Shown here: one piece after another, positions 10,934 to 19,199 of the stretch
How the letters are laid out: each line of letters opens with the position of its first letter
How positions within the stretch are numbered: the stretch's first letter is position 1
From: JBBSEZ01 sp038239195
GTDB lineage: Bacteria; Planctomycetota; Planctomycetia; Gemmatales; Gemmataceae
DNA length: 28,055 nucleotides
Assembly (NCBI GenBank): GCA_038239195.1
Contig: JBBSEZ010000076.1
Span: forward strand, 1-28,055
Direction: 5' to 3'
Program-made: the position numbers and the translations under genes
The notes under the pieces: model-generated
The model's database searches: none
Seen by the model: the letters and a program-made list of their open reading frames with translations, nothing else
What the model was told of the DNA's origin: nothing

Positions 10934-12190
10934 TTGTTCGATCGCTACTCGACCGAGCCGTATCGGTTCATCCCCCCGCATCGCAGCGCGTTCTGGTCGT
11001 GGGTGTCCAAACACGTCGTCCCCCGCCGGCTCAAGAAGGCGAGCGTGCTGCGCTGGCAGTTTTACAACCAGGAGTTGCTGTGCGCGTCGCTGCGCAAGGG
11101 GGCCGGGGTCATGCTGGCCCCCAACCATTCGCGCTGGGCCGACCCGATGGTCGTCGGCCTGCTGGGCTCCGGCGTCAAGCAGTACCTCTACTACCTAGCC
11201 TCCTATCACCTCTTCCGCGAGAGCAAGCTGATGGGCTGGTTCATGAACCGCATCGGCGGCTACAGCATCTGGCGCGAGGGGACCGACCGGGAATCGATCC
11301 GGGCCACGGTGCGCATCCTGGCGGAGGGCGACCGCCCGGTAGTGCTATTCCCCGAAGGGACGTGGTTTCGGCAAAACGATCGCGTCGGCCCGCTGCAAGA
11401 CGGGCTGGCGTTGATCGCGCGGCAGGCGGCCAAGCAGAGCGAACGGCCCGTCCTCATCCACCCCGTCGGCGTGAAATACTGGCTGCTCGAAGACCCCCGG
11501 CCGGAGCTGACGAGACGGCTTGCCGAGAGGGAGCGGAAGCTTGGCTGGCACCCGCAGCAGCACCTCGACCTGGTGCCTCGCATCGAGAAGCTGGGCGGGG
11601 CCATGCTCGGGCTCAAGGAGGTCGAGCACTTCAGCGAGGCCCAGCCGGGGACGATCGACGAGCGTATCGCCCGGCTGGTCGGCTCCCACGTCAGCGGGTT
11701 GGAGAAGCGCCACCTCAGCAAGGAATACGACGGCTGGCCCCTGGAGCGGATTCGCCGACTGCGTCAGGTGGTGGTGCGCAAGCTCGTCGAGGCGAAGGAC
11801 GCCGACTCGGCCGACGAGGTGCGTCGGGCGCTGAGCGATCTGCTGTTCTGCGAGAACCTCAGCGCCCATTCCCAGGACTACCTGCACCAGTCCCCGAGCC
11901 TCGAGCGGCTGACGGAGACGGTTCAGCGCCTGGAGGAGACGCTGAGCGACGCCCTTGAGGTCGCGGTCGCCCCGATGGGCGTGACCGCGACGGTTGGCCC
12001 CGCTCTCGACGTGCGCGCATTCGCGGCCGGGACGAAGGGCGCCGGCAAGGGCCCCGACCCGCTCGTCGCGCAGCTGCGCAGCGCCATCCAGGAGCAGGTG
12101 GATCGACTGATCGCCCAGGGCCCGCCGGCGGAGTGGGGCTGTCCGAAACAACCAACGGCGTTATCCCTCAACGGGCACGTGGCATGGTGA
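10934..12190 (+). CDS. PlsC-type 1-acyl-glycerol-3-phosphate acyltransferase-like protein
   Basis: The LPLAT motifs are present: HX4D at His65-Asp70 (NHSRWAD) and FPEGTW at 139-144, with the intervening substrate strand IGGYSIWREG. This fold transfers an acyl group from acyl-CoA or acyl-ACP to a lysophospholipid at the membrane. At 418 residues it is about 170 longer than typical PlsC. The extra C-terminal half (about 220-418) is helical and charged, with no domain I recognise, so the acceptor may not be the classical one. The start is TTG. It is flanked by the kinase upstream (270-base gap with a double hairpin) and a convergent small gene downstream. Confidence 0.85.
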   Translation: MFDRYSTEPYRFIPPHRSAFWSWVSKHVVPRRLKKASVLRWQFYNQELLCASLRKGAGVMLAPNHSRWADPMVVGLLGSGVKQYLYYLASYHLFRESKLMGWFMNRIGGYSIWREGTDRESIRATVRILAEGDRPVVLFPEGTWFRQNDRVGPLQDGLALIARQAAKQSERPVLIHPVGVKYWLLEDPRPELTRRLAERERKLGWHPQQHLDLVPRIEKLGGAMLGLKEVEHFSEAQPGTIDERIARLVGSHVSGLEKRHLSKEYDGWPLERIRRLRQVVVRKLVEAKDADSADEVRRALSDLLFCENLSAHSQDYLHQSPSLERLTETVQRLEETLSDALEVAVAPMGVTATVGPALDVRAFAAGTKGAGKGPDPLVAQLRSAIQEQVDRLIAQGPPAEWGCPKQPTALSLNGHVAW

Positions 12191-12234
12191 TGCGAGCGCT
12201 GGGCTTTCTGCCGACTCGCGCCAGGTTGACGGGG

Positions 12235-12273
12235 AGGGAAAAGAAAGAAGCGCCCCGGCGCTGTCAGCGGGGC
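12235..12273 (-). terminator. Intrinsic terminator of the DUF1328 gene
   Basis: On the minus strand, GCCCCGCTGACAGCGCCGGGGC (12273-12252) folds as GCCCC/GGGGC around an inner CGCTG-A-CAGCG inverted repeat. It is followed by a pyrimidine tract rich in T (CTTCTTTCTTTT, to about 12240). It begins 2 bases after the stop codon of the small gene at 12276. Confidence 0.75.
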
Positions 12274-12275
12274 CT

Positions 12276-12446
12276 TCAGGCAGGCGGCTGGCGAACGACC
12301 CCGCCCAGCAGGGACAGAACGGCCAGCACGATGAAGACGAAGAACAGCACCTTGGCGATGCTGGTCGCGGCGTCGTAGACGCCGCCGAAGCCAAACAGCG
12401 CGGCGATCAGAGCGATCACGAGAAACGCTAGAGCTGCACGCAACAT
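12276..12446 (-). CDS. Small DUF1328 (YtjA-like) membrane protein
   Basis: 56 residues, almost entirely two hydrophobic helices: MLRAALAFLVIALIAALFGF, then a short GGVYDAAT turn and SIAKVLFFVFIVLAVLSLLGG. The length and the pattern LVIALIAALFGFGG with AKVLFF match DUF1328, a family of inner-membrane peptides often linked to stress but of unknown function. GGGAGGG lies 7 bases upstream of the ATG at 12446, and an intrinsic terminator directly follows the stop, so it is probably a single-gene unit, convergent with the acyltransferase gene and divergent from lipA. Confidence 0.9.
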   Translation of the reverse strand: MLRAALAFLVIALIAALFGFGGVYDAATSIAKVLFFVFIVLAVLSLLGGVVRQPPA

Positions 12447-12689
12447 TTCCGACCCTCCCAGTTTGGTGAAACAATCGCGACGAGCGCGACGTCTGCCAGG
12501 CCCCGCGCCCGAAGCGGATGGTTCCTGTTGAAAGATGGGAACTGCACACGGCGTGCCAGAAGAGCGACCTTCTCCACTTTGCGCGCCCTCGTTTCTGCCT
12601 GTCGCGACCGGCAACTCGTTGCTACACTGAAGTTGTGGGCCTCCCGATCACTCGGTAGGCCGTCGAACCGTGACGAAGGGCCTCGTTCG

Positions 12690-13595
12690 ATGTTATCGCT
12701 GCCAACCGTGAGCCCCAAGCCGCCGGGGCCGCGCCTGCCGGCCTGGTTGAAGCGCAAGCTGCCGCGCGGAAATGGGAACTTCTACACCCACGACTTGCTG
12801 CGCGAGCTCCGCCTCGAAACGGTCTGCGAGAACGCGCGCTGCCCCAACCTGCCCGAGTGTTATTCCCGCCGCACCGCGACGTTCATGGTGCTGGGCAACG
12901 TCTGCACCCGCCCGTGTGGCTTTTGCTCCGTGTCGAAGGGCGCTCCCGAGGCGCTGGAAGACGACGAACCGGCGCGCGTCGCCGAGGCGGCGCACCGCCT
13001 CGGCCTGAAGCACGTCGTCATTACCTCCGTGACGCGCGACGACCTGCCCGACGGCGGGGCCGATCACTTCCGCCGCTGCATCCTGGCCGTGCGCGAACGG
13101 ACCGGCGCAGCGGTCGAGGTGCTGACGCCCGATTTCCTGGGCGACCTGACGGCCGTGGACACGGTGCTTTCGGCAGCGCCCGAGGTGTACAACCACAACA
13201 TGGAAACGGTGCCGCGCCACTACAAGAAAGTGCGCGGGCGAGCGTCGTACCAGCGTAGCCTCGACCTGCTGGCCCACGTCAAGGCGCGCAGGCCCGAGAC
13301 GGTCACCAAGAGCGGGCTGATGCTGGGGCTGGGCGAGACGACGGAGGAACTTTTGGAGGTGCTGGCCGACCTGCGCGGCGTTGGCTGCAATACGCTGACG
13401 CTGGGTCAGTACCTGGCGCCGACGCTGAAGCACGTGCCGGTGGCGCGCTTCGTCTCACCAGGCGAGTTCGATGAGCTGGCGGCGCTGGCGCGGACGATGG
13501 GCTTCGCCAAGGTCGTGGCGGGGCCGTTCGTTCGCTCGAGTTACCACGCGGACGAGATGGTCCAGACGCATGCGCACGCCGGTGGTCCTGCCTGA
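12690..13595 (+). CDS. lipA: Lipoyl synthase
   Basis: A radical-SAM enzyme that inserts two sulfurs into protein-bound octanoyl groups to make lipoyl cofactor. Both [4Fe-4S] sites are complete: the auxiliary cluster Cys46, Cys51, Cys57 (CENARCPNLPEC) with the C-terminal serine ligand in RSS (282-284), and the radical-SAM cluster Cys72, Cys76, Cys79 (CTRPCGFC). 301 residues is normal. ATG 12690 is chosen because family similarity begins just after it; an upstream in-frame extension to 12528 is Arg-rich and unlike the family. The 3' end overlaps the next gene by 26 bases. The 243 bases upstream (12447-12689) contain no gene; TACACT at 12623-12628 could be a -10 box, but no good -35 pairs with it. 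Confidence 0.96.
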   Translation: MLSLPTVSPKPPGPRLPAWLKRKLPRGNGNFYTHDLLRELRLETVCENARCPNLPECYSRRTATFMVLGNVCTRPCGFCSVSKGAPEALEDDEPARVAEAAHRLGLKHVVITSVTRDDLPDGGADHFRRCILAVRERTGAAVEVLTPDFLGDLTAVDTVLSAAPEVYNHNMETVPRHYKKVRGRASYQRSLDLLAHVKARRPETVTKSGLMLGLGETTEELLEVLADLRGVGCNTLTLGQYLAPTLKHVPVARFVSPGEFDELAALARTMGFAKVVAGPFVRSSYHADEMVQTHAHAGGPA

Positions 13596-13812
13596 CATGG
13601 GCGCTTCGCCCGTGCTGTTCAGTCTGTGGTTCGCCGCCGCGGGGGAGCCCGTCTTCGAGGGCGACCGCCTCGCCGAGGTCGTCAGCGCGGGCGCGAGCTT
13701 CGACGTGCCGGCCCCGGCGACCGGGCGGCTCGTCGAGCGGCACGCCTGGCCGCGCGACCCCCTCACGCCGGGCCAGGTGCTGGGCGTGGTCGAGACCTGC
13801 GGCGACCTGTAG
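13570..13812 (+). CDS. Lipoyl/biotinyl-domain-like protein without the modified lysine
   Basis: 80 residues with the outline of a single lipoyl/biotinyl domain: VVLPDMG start, EGDRLAEVVSAGAS, the paired DVPAPATGRLVE hairpin and a closing PLTPGQVLGVVE. In active domains the hairpin carries a DKA or MKM lysine before VPAP. Here that place reads SAGAS, and the whole protein contains no lysine, so it cannot be lipoylated or biotinylated on the normal residue. It overlaps lipA by 26 bases, so translation is coupled. Possible roles, all inference: a structural or binding partner of lipoate enzymes, or a degenerate carrier. Stop at 13810-13812; tmk follows after 14 bases. Confidence 0.75.
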   Translation: MRTPVVLPDMGASPVLFSLWFAAAGEPVFEGDRLAEVVSAGASFDVPAPATGRLVERHAWPRDPLTPGQVLGVVETCGDL

Positions 13813-13826
13813 GACCAGGGCCCTTC

Positions 13827-14477
13827 ATGGCGCGAGCCCCCTTCCTCTCGCTGGACGGCATCGACGGCACCGGCAAATCGACGCAGTGCCGGCTGCTCGC
13901 CGAGTGGCTGCGCGGCCTCGGCCATCGCGTCGTGGCGTGCGTCGATCCAGGCGGGACGCCTCTGGGCCAGCAGCTGCGCGACATCCTCCTCCATCAACGC
14001 GGCCAGCTCGACCCGGCATGCGAAGCCTTGCTGTTCATGGCAAGCCGGGCCCAGCTTGTCGCCGACGTGATCCGCCCCGCCCTCGCCGCGGGGGACGTCG
14101 TTCTGTCGGATCGCTACTTGCTCGCCAACGTCGTCTACCAGGGCCACGCGGGCGGGCTGGACGTGTCCCTGCTCTGGGAAGCGGGCCGGCTCTCGACGGG
14201 CGGGCTGGAGCCGAACCTCACCATAGTGCTCGACCTTCCGCCGAAAGAAGCGGCGGCGCGGCGCGGCCGGCCCGCCGACCGTCTGGAGGAGCGCCCCAAC
14301 GCCTACCACAGCCGCGTCCGGCGCGGGTTCCTGGCGGAGGCGCACCGGCGGCCGGAGAAGGTTCGCGTCGTCGATGCGCGCCCGCCCGTGGAGGTCGTGC
14401 AGGAGTCGATCCGCCTGGCGGTGGCGCCCCTCTTCGAGGGCCTTGCGCGTCGGCGCGGCAAAAAGAAGCAAGGGTAG
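13827..14477 (+). CDS. tmk: Thymidylate kinase
   Basis: Phosphorylates dTMP to dTDP for DNA synthesis. 216 residues, normal for the family. P-loop GIDGTGKST at 11-19, the DPGGTPLG segment (equivalent of the usual EPGGT), SDRYLLANVVYQG for the nucleotide-binding DR motif, and an Arg-rich lid region RGRPADRLEERP. ATG 13827 lies 14 bases after the preceding stop; the Shine-Dalgarno is weak. It is followed after 12 bases by holB, a pairing common in bacteria. Confidence 0.95.
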   Translation: MARAPFLSLDGIDGTGKSTQCRLLAEWLRGLGHRVVACVDPGGTPLGQQLRDILLHQRGQLDPACEALLFMASRAQLVADVIRPALAAGDVVLSDRYLLANVVYQGHAGGLDVSLLWEAGRLSTGGLEPNLTIVLDLPPKEAAARRGRPADRLEERPNAYHSRVRRGFLAEAHRRPEKVRVVDARPPVEVVQESIRLAVAPLFEGLARRRGKKKQG

Positions 14478-14489
14478 GAGGGCCCCCCG

Positions 14490-15506
14490 ATGAGCTGGAA
14501 TCGCGTTCGCGGGCACGACGCCATGATCGAGGGCTTCCAGCGCGCCGTCCAGCGGGGCCGGCTCGCCCATGCCTACCTTTTCACGGGCCCTCTCGGCGTC
14601 GGCAAGCGCCTCTTCGCGACCGAGCTGGCCAGGGCGCTCCTGTGCGAGCGAAACGCCGACGGGCTCGACGCCTGCGAGGAGTGTCCCTCGTGCGTTCAGG
14701 TCGAGGCCGGCACCCACCCCGACTTCCACGTCGCGGCAAGGCCGCCGGAGGCGCTGGAGTTTCCGATCGACCTGATGCGGGCGCTGTGCGCGAGCTTCGC
14801 GCTCAAGTCGGCGCGGGGGCACGGCAAGGTCATCTTGATCGACGACGCGGACGACCTCAACGAGGAGTCGGCGAACTGCTTCCTCAAGACGCTGGAGGAG
14901 CCCCCGCCGCGCTCCGTCCTGATTCTGATCGGCAGCAGTCCCGAGCGCCAGTTGCCGACCATCGTCTCGCGCTGCCAGGTGGTGCGCTTCACGCCCCTGT
15001 CGGCAGAACTGGTGGACCGACTACTGCGCGCTCGCGGCATCGAAGATGCGACAAAGCGGGCCCGCCTGGTGCGCCTGAGCGGCGGCAGCCCCGGTTTGGC
15101 GGAGGCGCTGGCCGACGACGCCCTGTGGGCGTTTCGGAAGGCGTTTCTCGCCGGGTTGATGCGGTCGCCGATCGACACGGTGGAGTTGGGCCAGAACTGG
15201 ATGGAGTTTGTCGAGGAGGCGGGCAAGGAATCGGCGGCGCAGCGCGGGCGGGCGAAGCTGGTTGTGCGGCTGCTGGTCGAGTTCCTCGACGATGCGCTGA
15301 CGGTCAGCCTGGGGGGCGAGCCGAGGCGGAGTGGGGAAGACGACCGCGCGGTGCTGGCGGCGCTGGCCCAGGGGTCGGGGGCGGACCTGCTGCTCGACGT
15401 GCTGGAGCGCTGCCTGGAGGCCGACGAGCAGATCGAGCGGCGCGTGCAGTTGGTGCTGATTCTGGAGGCGTTGCTGGACGCGCTGGCGCAGCGGATGGCG
15501 GCGTAA
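14490..15506 (+). CDS. holB: DNA polymerase III delta' subunit
   Basis: Clamp-loader subunit that helps load the sliding clamp. 338 residues. Walker-A-like GPLGVGKR at 33-40, with Arg in place of the usual Ser/Thr as is common in non-hydrolysing delta'. Zinc-module cysteines are Cys52, Cys62, Cys65, Cys68; Walker-B-like VILIDDAD at 114-121; sensor/SRC motif at 160-162. GGAGG lies 10 bases before the ATG. The C-terminal collar is helical (about 210-338). Confidence 0.93.
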   Translation: MSWNRVRGHDAMIEGFQRAVQRGRLAHAYLFTGPLGVGKRLFATELARALLCERNADGLDACEECPSCVQVEAGTHPDFHVAARPPEALEFPIDLMRALCASFALKSARGHGKVILIDDADDLNEESANCFLKTLEEPPPRSVLILIGSSPERQLPTIVSRCQVVRFTPLSAELVDRLLRARGIEDATKRARLVRLSGGSPGLAEALADDALWAFRKAFLAGLMRSPIDTVELGQNWMEFVEEAGKESAAQRGRAKLVVRLLVEFLDDALTVSLGGEPRRSGEDDRAVLAALAQGSGADLLLDVLERCLEADEQIERRVQLVLILEALLDALAQRMAA

Positions 15507-15620
15507 GGGCAGCCTCGTCTTGCTCGCCACGTGTCAAAACGATACGCTGCGAGGAGAACGGGGGCCCTTCGCCCGCCCCGTCCTGGAATCTGCTCTGGCC
15601 ACCATGCTCACGGGCGCACA

Positions 15621-15974
15621 ATGGTTACTCCAGACAAGTATCGAGAGATTGCACGAGGCCTGCTCGCGAAAACGCAGGCGGGCCAAGCGAACTGGAAGCA
15701 GGTGGTCGCGGACCCGCATGACTTCTTGTTGACGCTTCCGCAATCCAAGGTTGACGTTCGATACCTCTCTCCCGCGACCGAAGTGGATCGCGTTCGTCTC
15801 CAACTGTGCCGGACGGATGGGGTGTCCGTCGGGACCTGGGAAGTCGAGGAAGGGGATGAGGACTGGGACCTGGCCCGGGAGCTGTATCACACCGTGGAGC
15901 GAAGCGTCGTCGGGTGGGACAAGGTGCTCGAGGACGTGGAACAATTTCTGAAAAGTGAGACCGTTCCTTCTTGA
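15621..15974 (+). CDS. Small acidic protein of unknown function
   Basis: 117 residues from the ATG at 15621 (MVTPDKYREIARGLLAKTQAG). The in-frame extension back to a GTG at 15531 is Arg/Gly-rich and unlike the rest, so I exclude it. The protein alternates a helical N-terminus, beta strands (LPQSKVDVRYL, RVRLQLCRTDG) and a helical end rich in Glu/Asp (EEGDEDWDLARELYHTVER). No membrane segment or known catalytic motif. It looks like a conserved soluble hypothetical, but I cannot name a family. No clear Shine-Dalgarno; 114 bases separate it from holB. Confidence 0.75.
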   Translation: MVTPDKYREIARGLLAKTQAGQANWKQVVADPHDFLLTLPQSKVDVRYLSPATEVDRVRLQLCRTDGVSVGTWEVEEGDEDWDLARELYHTVERSVVGWDKVLEDVEQFLKSETVPS

Positions 15975-16058
15975 CGGACACGAGCGTTCCGGCCTCGCGC
16001 CCCACAATCGAGCTGACCGATGCGGGGCGCCAGCACCGCCCACGTGCGCGGCTGCTGG

Positions 16059-17042
16059 CTACTCGACGCCCTTCTTGGGAAGGGCTGACTCCGCGGCGTT
16101 AGGCCGCGCCGGCACCGTTGCCAGCACCTCCCTCGCGCCCGCCGCCTTCCACGCCTCCCACCACTTCACAAACCGCTTCCGCTCCTGCGGCAGCCGGCGC
16201 TGGTGCGAGCGCAACAGTCCCTCGATCCCCGGCTTGAAGCGCGCCCACTCGGCCGGGCAGCACGTCTTGAGCCGGTCGCGAAGCCCGCCGAGGCGCACGC
16301 CGGCGACGTGGCTGTCGTTGGCCCGGCCCAGCACCTCTTGCATCTCCTCGATCATCGGATAAAGCCGCCTGGTGAAGTCCGGCCCGAAGCAGTCGCCGAA
16401 GACCTCCATCGCGTAGCGCAGTCGCTTGCCGGCGATACGCACCTGGTGGAGGTGGTCGTAGTCGCGCAGGTCGCCCGAGGCAGCCCGCTCCAGATCGTCC
16501 AGCAACCTCGACACCAGCGGGCGGGCCAACCCGACGAGCGGGATCGTGGACGGCCCCTCGTTGGGCGTGCGCACCGCCTCCAGCGTTTCGAGCACAAACG
16601 TGTCGAGCCCCTGGCCGTGCTCCCGGTCCGCCGCTTCGAGGTGGGCTTGCGCTGCGACGCGCTGGCCGAGGGCGTAGCCGATCAGGAAGTCGATCCCCGG
16701 CCTGTCCGCCTCCGTCAGCCCTTTCTCGCGCGCGCGGAGGGCCAGCAGGAACACGTCCCAGTCGCGCGCCTCGCCCGCCGCCCGGCGGACGCCGCGCAAC
16801 CGTTGACGCGCCGGCTTGTACACCTTGCCCGGCAAGCACTCGCGGAAGATGCGCAGGGCGGCGTCGGCGCGCCGCGTTCCCACCCGGAGTTGATGGACGT
16901 GCTCGAGGTCGCGGTCGGGCTCGTAGGTGGCGCGCGGGAGGCAAGCCTGCACGATGCGCAGGCGCACGTCCAGCACGCGCCGCGCCGCCTCGGCGAGGGG
17001 CACGTCGGGGGCCAGGTCCGGGAACCACTTACCGTCGGCCAT
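16059..17042 (-). CDS. CHAD-domain protein
   Basis: CHAD domains are helical bundles with conserved histidines and basic residues that bind inorganic polyphosphate. Both internal repeats are visible: HVHQLRVGTRRADAALRIF near residue 50 and LHQVRIAGKRLRYAMEVF near 200, each carrying His plus an Arg/Lys cluster. 327 residues, a normal stand-alone CHAD length, with no CYTH domain. Its start at 17042 is 40 bases from the stop of the large GTPase upstream on the same strand, so co-transcription is likely. Polyphosphate binding is family knowledge; a link to the GTPases is inference. Confidence 0.92.
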   Translation of the reverse strand: MADGKWFPDLAPDVPLAEAARRVLDVRLRIVQACLPRATYEPDRDLEHVHQLRVGTRRADAALRIFRECLPGKVYKPARQRLRGVRRAAGEARDWDVFLLALRAREKGLTEADRPGIDFLIGYALGQRVAAQAHLEAADREHGQGLDTFVLETLEAVRTPNEGPSTIPLVGLARPLVSRLLDDLERAASGDLRDYDHLHQVRIAGKRLRYAMEVFGDCFGPDFTRRLYPMIEEMQEVLGRANDSHVAGVRLGGLRDRLKTCCPAEWARFKPGIEGLLRSHQRRLPQERKRFVKWWEAWKAAGAREVLATVPARPNAAESALPKKGVE

Positions 17043-17082
17043 GCGTTGCTCACTTCCTTGCCGTGTCGCGCCTCCCCAACCG

Positions 17083-19020
17083 CTAATGCCCGTAGAGCCC
17101 CATGATGCTCGCCGACTGCTCGCGCTTCTCGAGCCACGCGGCGACTTCCTTGGTGTCGGCGATCAGCTTCTCCACCTTCTGGCGCTCCTGGCGCAAACGG
17201 TCGGCCAGGTCGGTCGGGGCTGGGGAATAAACCTCGTCCAGGTCCTTGCGCAGCCGCTCCTCGAGCTGGGCGTGGAACTCGCTGCGGATGGCCGACCACC
17301 GAAGGGGCAGCAGCAGGGCGATCAGTACGTGCAGGATCACCAGCACCGCCAGCAGGACGATGAACGGCAGGACGGCATCGACTGGCCGCACTTCGGGCGC
17401 TGGCTGGGCCCCCCACAGGTTGAAGAAACGCGCCAGCAGGTTGGCCAGCGCCGCCAGCAGGGCGAGGGGCGGGACCCAGTCGGACAGGAACAGGATGACG
17501 CCTTTGACGAAGCGGCGAATGCCCTTGGGGCGCGTCCAGTTCTTCTCCACCTCCTGGAGCACCTCGCTCAGCGACGCTGCGTAGCGCTGGCGCCAGTCGA
17601 GCGTGCCCAGGGCCTCGACCGGCTCGGTGATGAGGGCCAGCGGGTAGCCCTGGGCGTCGGCCTCGATCAGCAGGCGGTTGATGAGCGCCTTGGTGCGCGC
17701 GTCCAGTTCGCGGTTCGCGGCCACCTCGCTACAGGCGCGCGTGAACATGGCCAGGTCCCACGGCTGCGGCGCATCCTCGTCGCGCGCCCGCGGGGCGAAC
17801 GGGATGCGCTCCCGCAGGGCGCTGCCGGCGTAGCGGGCTCGCGTGACCAGGTGCAGGTAGCCCGCCATCAGCCCGCGGAAGCGGCGCTGGCCCTCCAGGG
17901 CGAAATGGTGTTCTACCTCCTTCTGGTACGGCTCCAGGCTGTTCAGTAGCACGTCCGCGGTGGCCCCCGCCTCCTCCGCGATCGGCTTGGCCCAGGCGAT
18001 GCGGGTGCGCGCGGCGATCTCCCCGAGCTCCGGCGGGGCCGCTTCTTCGAGGGCCTCGCGCGCATGGGTCAGGAGCTGGCTGACGCCGCGCGTCTTGATG
18101 GCCTCAATCTCCATGCGCGTCAGGCCCATCTCCAGCCAGTTGGTCAGGTCGAGGAACTGCTCGCCCTCGGGGACCTGCGGGCCATCGGAGGGCGGTGGCT
18201 CGGGCTCCTTCGCCGTCCCGTTTTCGGGCGCATTCACCGGCAGCGCCACAGGGTGCGGGGCTACCACCTGCCCGCGCGTCGCCCGATCGACCCAGTACTG
18301 GGCGCAGGTCCGGAAGAGGAGGGGCGACTGGAACCCTTCGCCTTCGAGGTCGCGCAGCAGGTCTTCGTCGGGGCGCAGGCCCGAGCCGCCGGTGTGAATG
18401 CAGCGGTCCCACTTGTTGAGGACGAAGGCGAAGGCCCGGCGCTTGCGCTGCTGGAGGAAAAGGTCCCAGACGATGCGGTCGTGATACTTCTCCTGCGAGC
18501 CGACGTAGAGCACCACGTCGGCGACGGGGAGAAGCCGGAGCAGCTTGTCGCGGTTGGTCAGGTCGTTGCTGTCCACGTCGGGCGTATCGACGAGCAACTT
18601 CTGCTCCAGTCCCGGCCGGTCGTGCGGCACGAGCCGGCAGTGGCGCAGGGCCGGGTCGAGGCGGTCGGTGCGGACAGACTCGTGGTAGTAGACGACCGGG
18701 TCGCGCGTGGTCGGGCGCGCGAACGACGCCGGGGCGATGGAGCCTCCGCCCAGCGCGTTGAGGAGGGTCGATTTGCCGACGCCGGTGCCGCCCATGAGCA
18801 TGACGACGAGCAGCGGGCGATCGACGTCGAGGGCCTCCGACTGGCGACGCAGGTCGTTGCACACGCCCTCCAGGGCGGCCCGGTTCATCATCGCGACGGG
18901 GTGCTGGTGAGGGCCGTCCAGCCAGTTGCGGATGCTGCGCTCCAGGCCGCGCAGGGCAGGAGAGAGCGTGCGCAGCAGCGGACGGAGGTCAGTCGCGACG
19001 GGCGCGGGGTCGTTGCTCAT
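17083..19020 (-). CDS. Membrane-anchored dynamin-like GTPase
   Basis: 645 residues. GTPase motifs: P-loop GGTGVGKST at 77-85, G3 as DTPD at 145-148 (usual DxxG, so Gly is replaced by Asp), and G4 NKWD at 202-205. After the G domain comes a Pro/Glu-rich linker (about 265-290), long helices (about 300-470), and two hydrophobic segments at about 495-520 and 548-572. It ends in a coiled coil and the tail MGLYGH. The layout resembles bacterial dynamin-like or YfjP-type GTPases that act at membranes. I chose ATG 19020; a GTG at 19071 would place the start inside the inverted repeat. AAGGAGG lies about 13 bases upstream of the ATG, rather far. Second of two tandem GTPases. Confidence 0.85.
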   Translation of the reverse strand: MSNDPAPVATDLRPLLRTLSPALRGLERSIRNWLDGPHQHPVAMMNRAALEGVCNDLRRQSEALDVDRPLLVVMLMGGTGVGKSTLLNALGGGSIAPASFARPTTRDPVVYYHESVRTDRLDPALRHCRLVPHDRPGLEQKLLVDTPDVDSNDLTNRDKLLRLLPVADVVLYVGSQEKYHDRIVWDLFLQQRKRRAFAFVLNKWDRCIHTGGSGLRPDEDLLRDLEGEGFQSPLLFRTCAQYWVDRATRGQVVAPHPVALPVNAPENGTAKEPEPPPSDGPQVPEGEQFLDLTNWLEMGLTRMEIEAIKTRGVSQLLTHAREALEEAAPPELGEIAARTRIAWAKPIAEEAGATADVLLNSLEPYQKEVEHHFALEGQRRFRGLMAGYLHLVTRARYAGSALRERIPFAPRARDEDAPQPWDLAMFTRACSEVAANRELDARTKALINRLLIEADAQGYPLALITEPVEALGTLDWRQRYAASLSEVLQEVEKNWTRPKGIRRFVKGVILFLSDWVPPLALLAALANLLARFFNLWGAQPAPEVRPVDAVLPFIVLLAVLVILHVLIALLLPLRWSAIRSEFHAQLEERLRKDLDEVYSPAPTDLADRLRQERQKVEKLIADTKEVAAWLEKREQSASIMGLYGH

Positions 19021-19062
19021 GTCGGTCTCGCTGCCTCCTTCACTCGCCCGGAGCGAAGAGGA

Positions 19063-19190
19063 ATTAGCCACAGATGAACACAGATGAACCCAGATAAGAA
19101 GGCAGAACAGAGCATCGAGAAGCCCGACACCCTCTGTCCTCCTTTCTCTTCGGTTTTATCCGTGTTCATCTGTGTTCATCTGTGGCTAAT
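19063..19190. repeat. Long inverted repeat with tandem-repeat arms
   Basis: The arms at 19063-19097 and 19156-19190 (35 bases each) are near-perfect reverse complements separated by 58 bases. Each arm is a short tandem repeat of a CACAGATGAA unit. It lies between the stop of the first GTPase gene and the start of the second. From memory, the same sequence occurs scattered in many planctomycete and verrucomicrobial genomes; unchecked. Confidence 0.85.
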
Positions 19191-19199
19191 TCTCTTCTC

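Noticed and set aside
13455..14822. 455-codon minus-strand open frame
   Set aside because: Antisense to lipA end, tmk and holB, all of which have clear motifs.
15531..15620. Upstream GTG start for the small acidic protein
   Set aside because: The extra residues are Arg/Gly-rich and unlike the body of the protein; ATG 15621 gives a clean helical N-terminus.
16092..16106. GTTAGGC motif inside the CHAD gene
   Set aside because: It is within well-supported coding sequence and lacks paired attC arms.
19063..19190. CRISPR array candidate
   Set aside because: The repeat units are adjacent without spacers and arranged as an inverted repeat, unlike CRISPR direct repeats with unique spacers; no cas genes are present.
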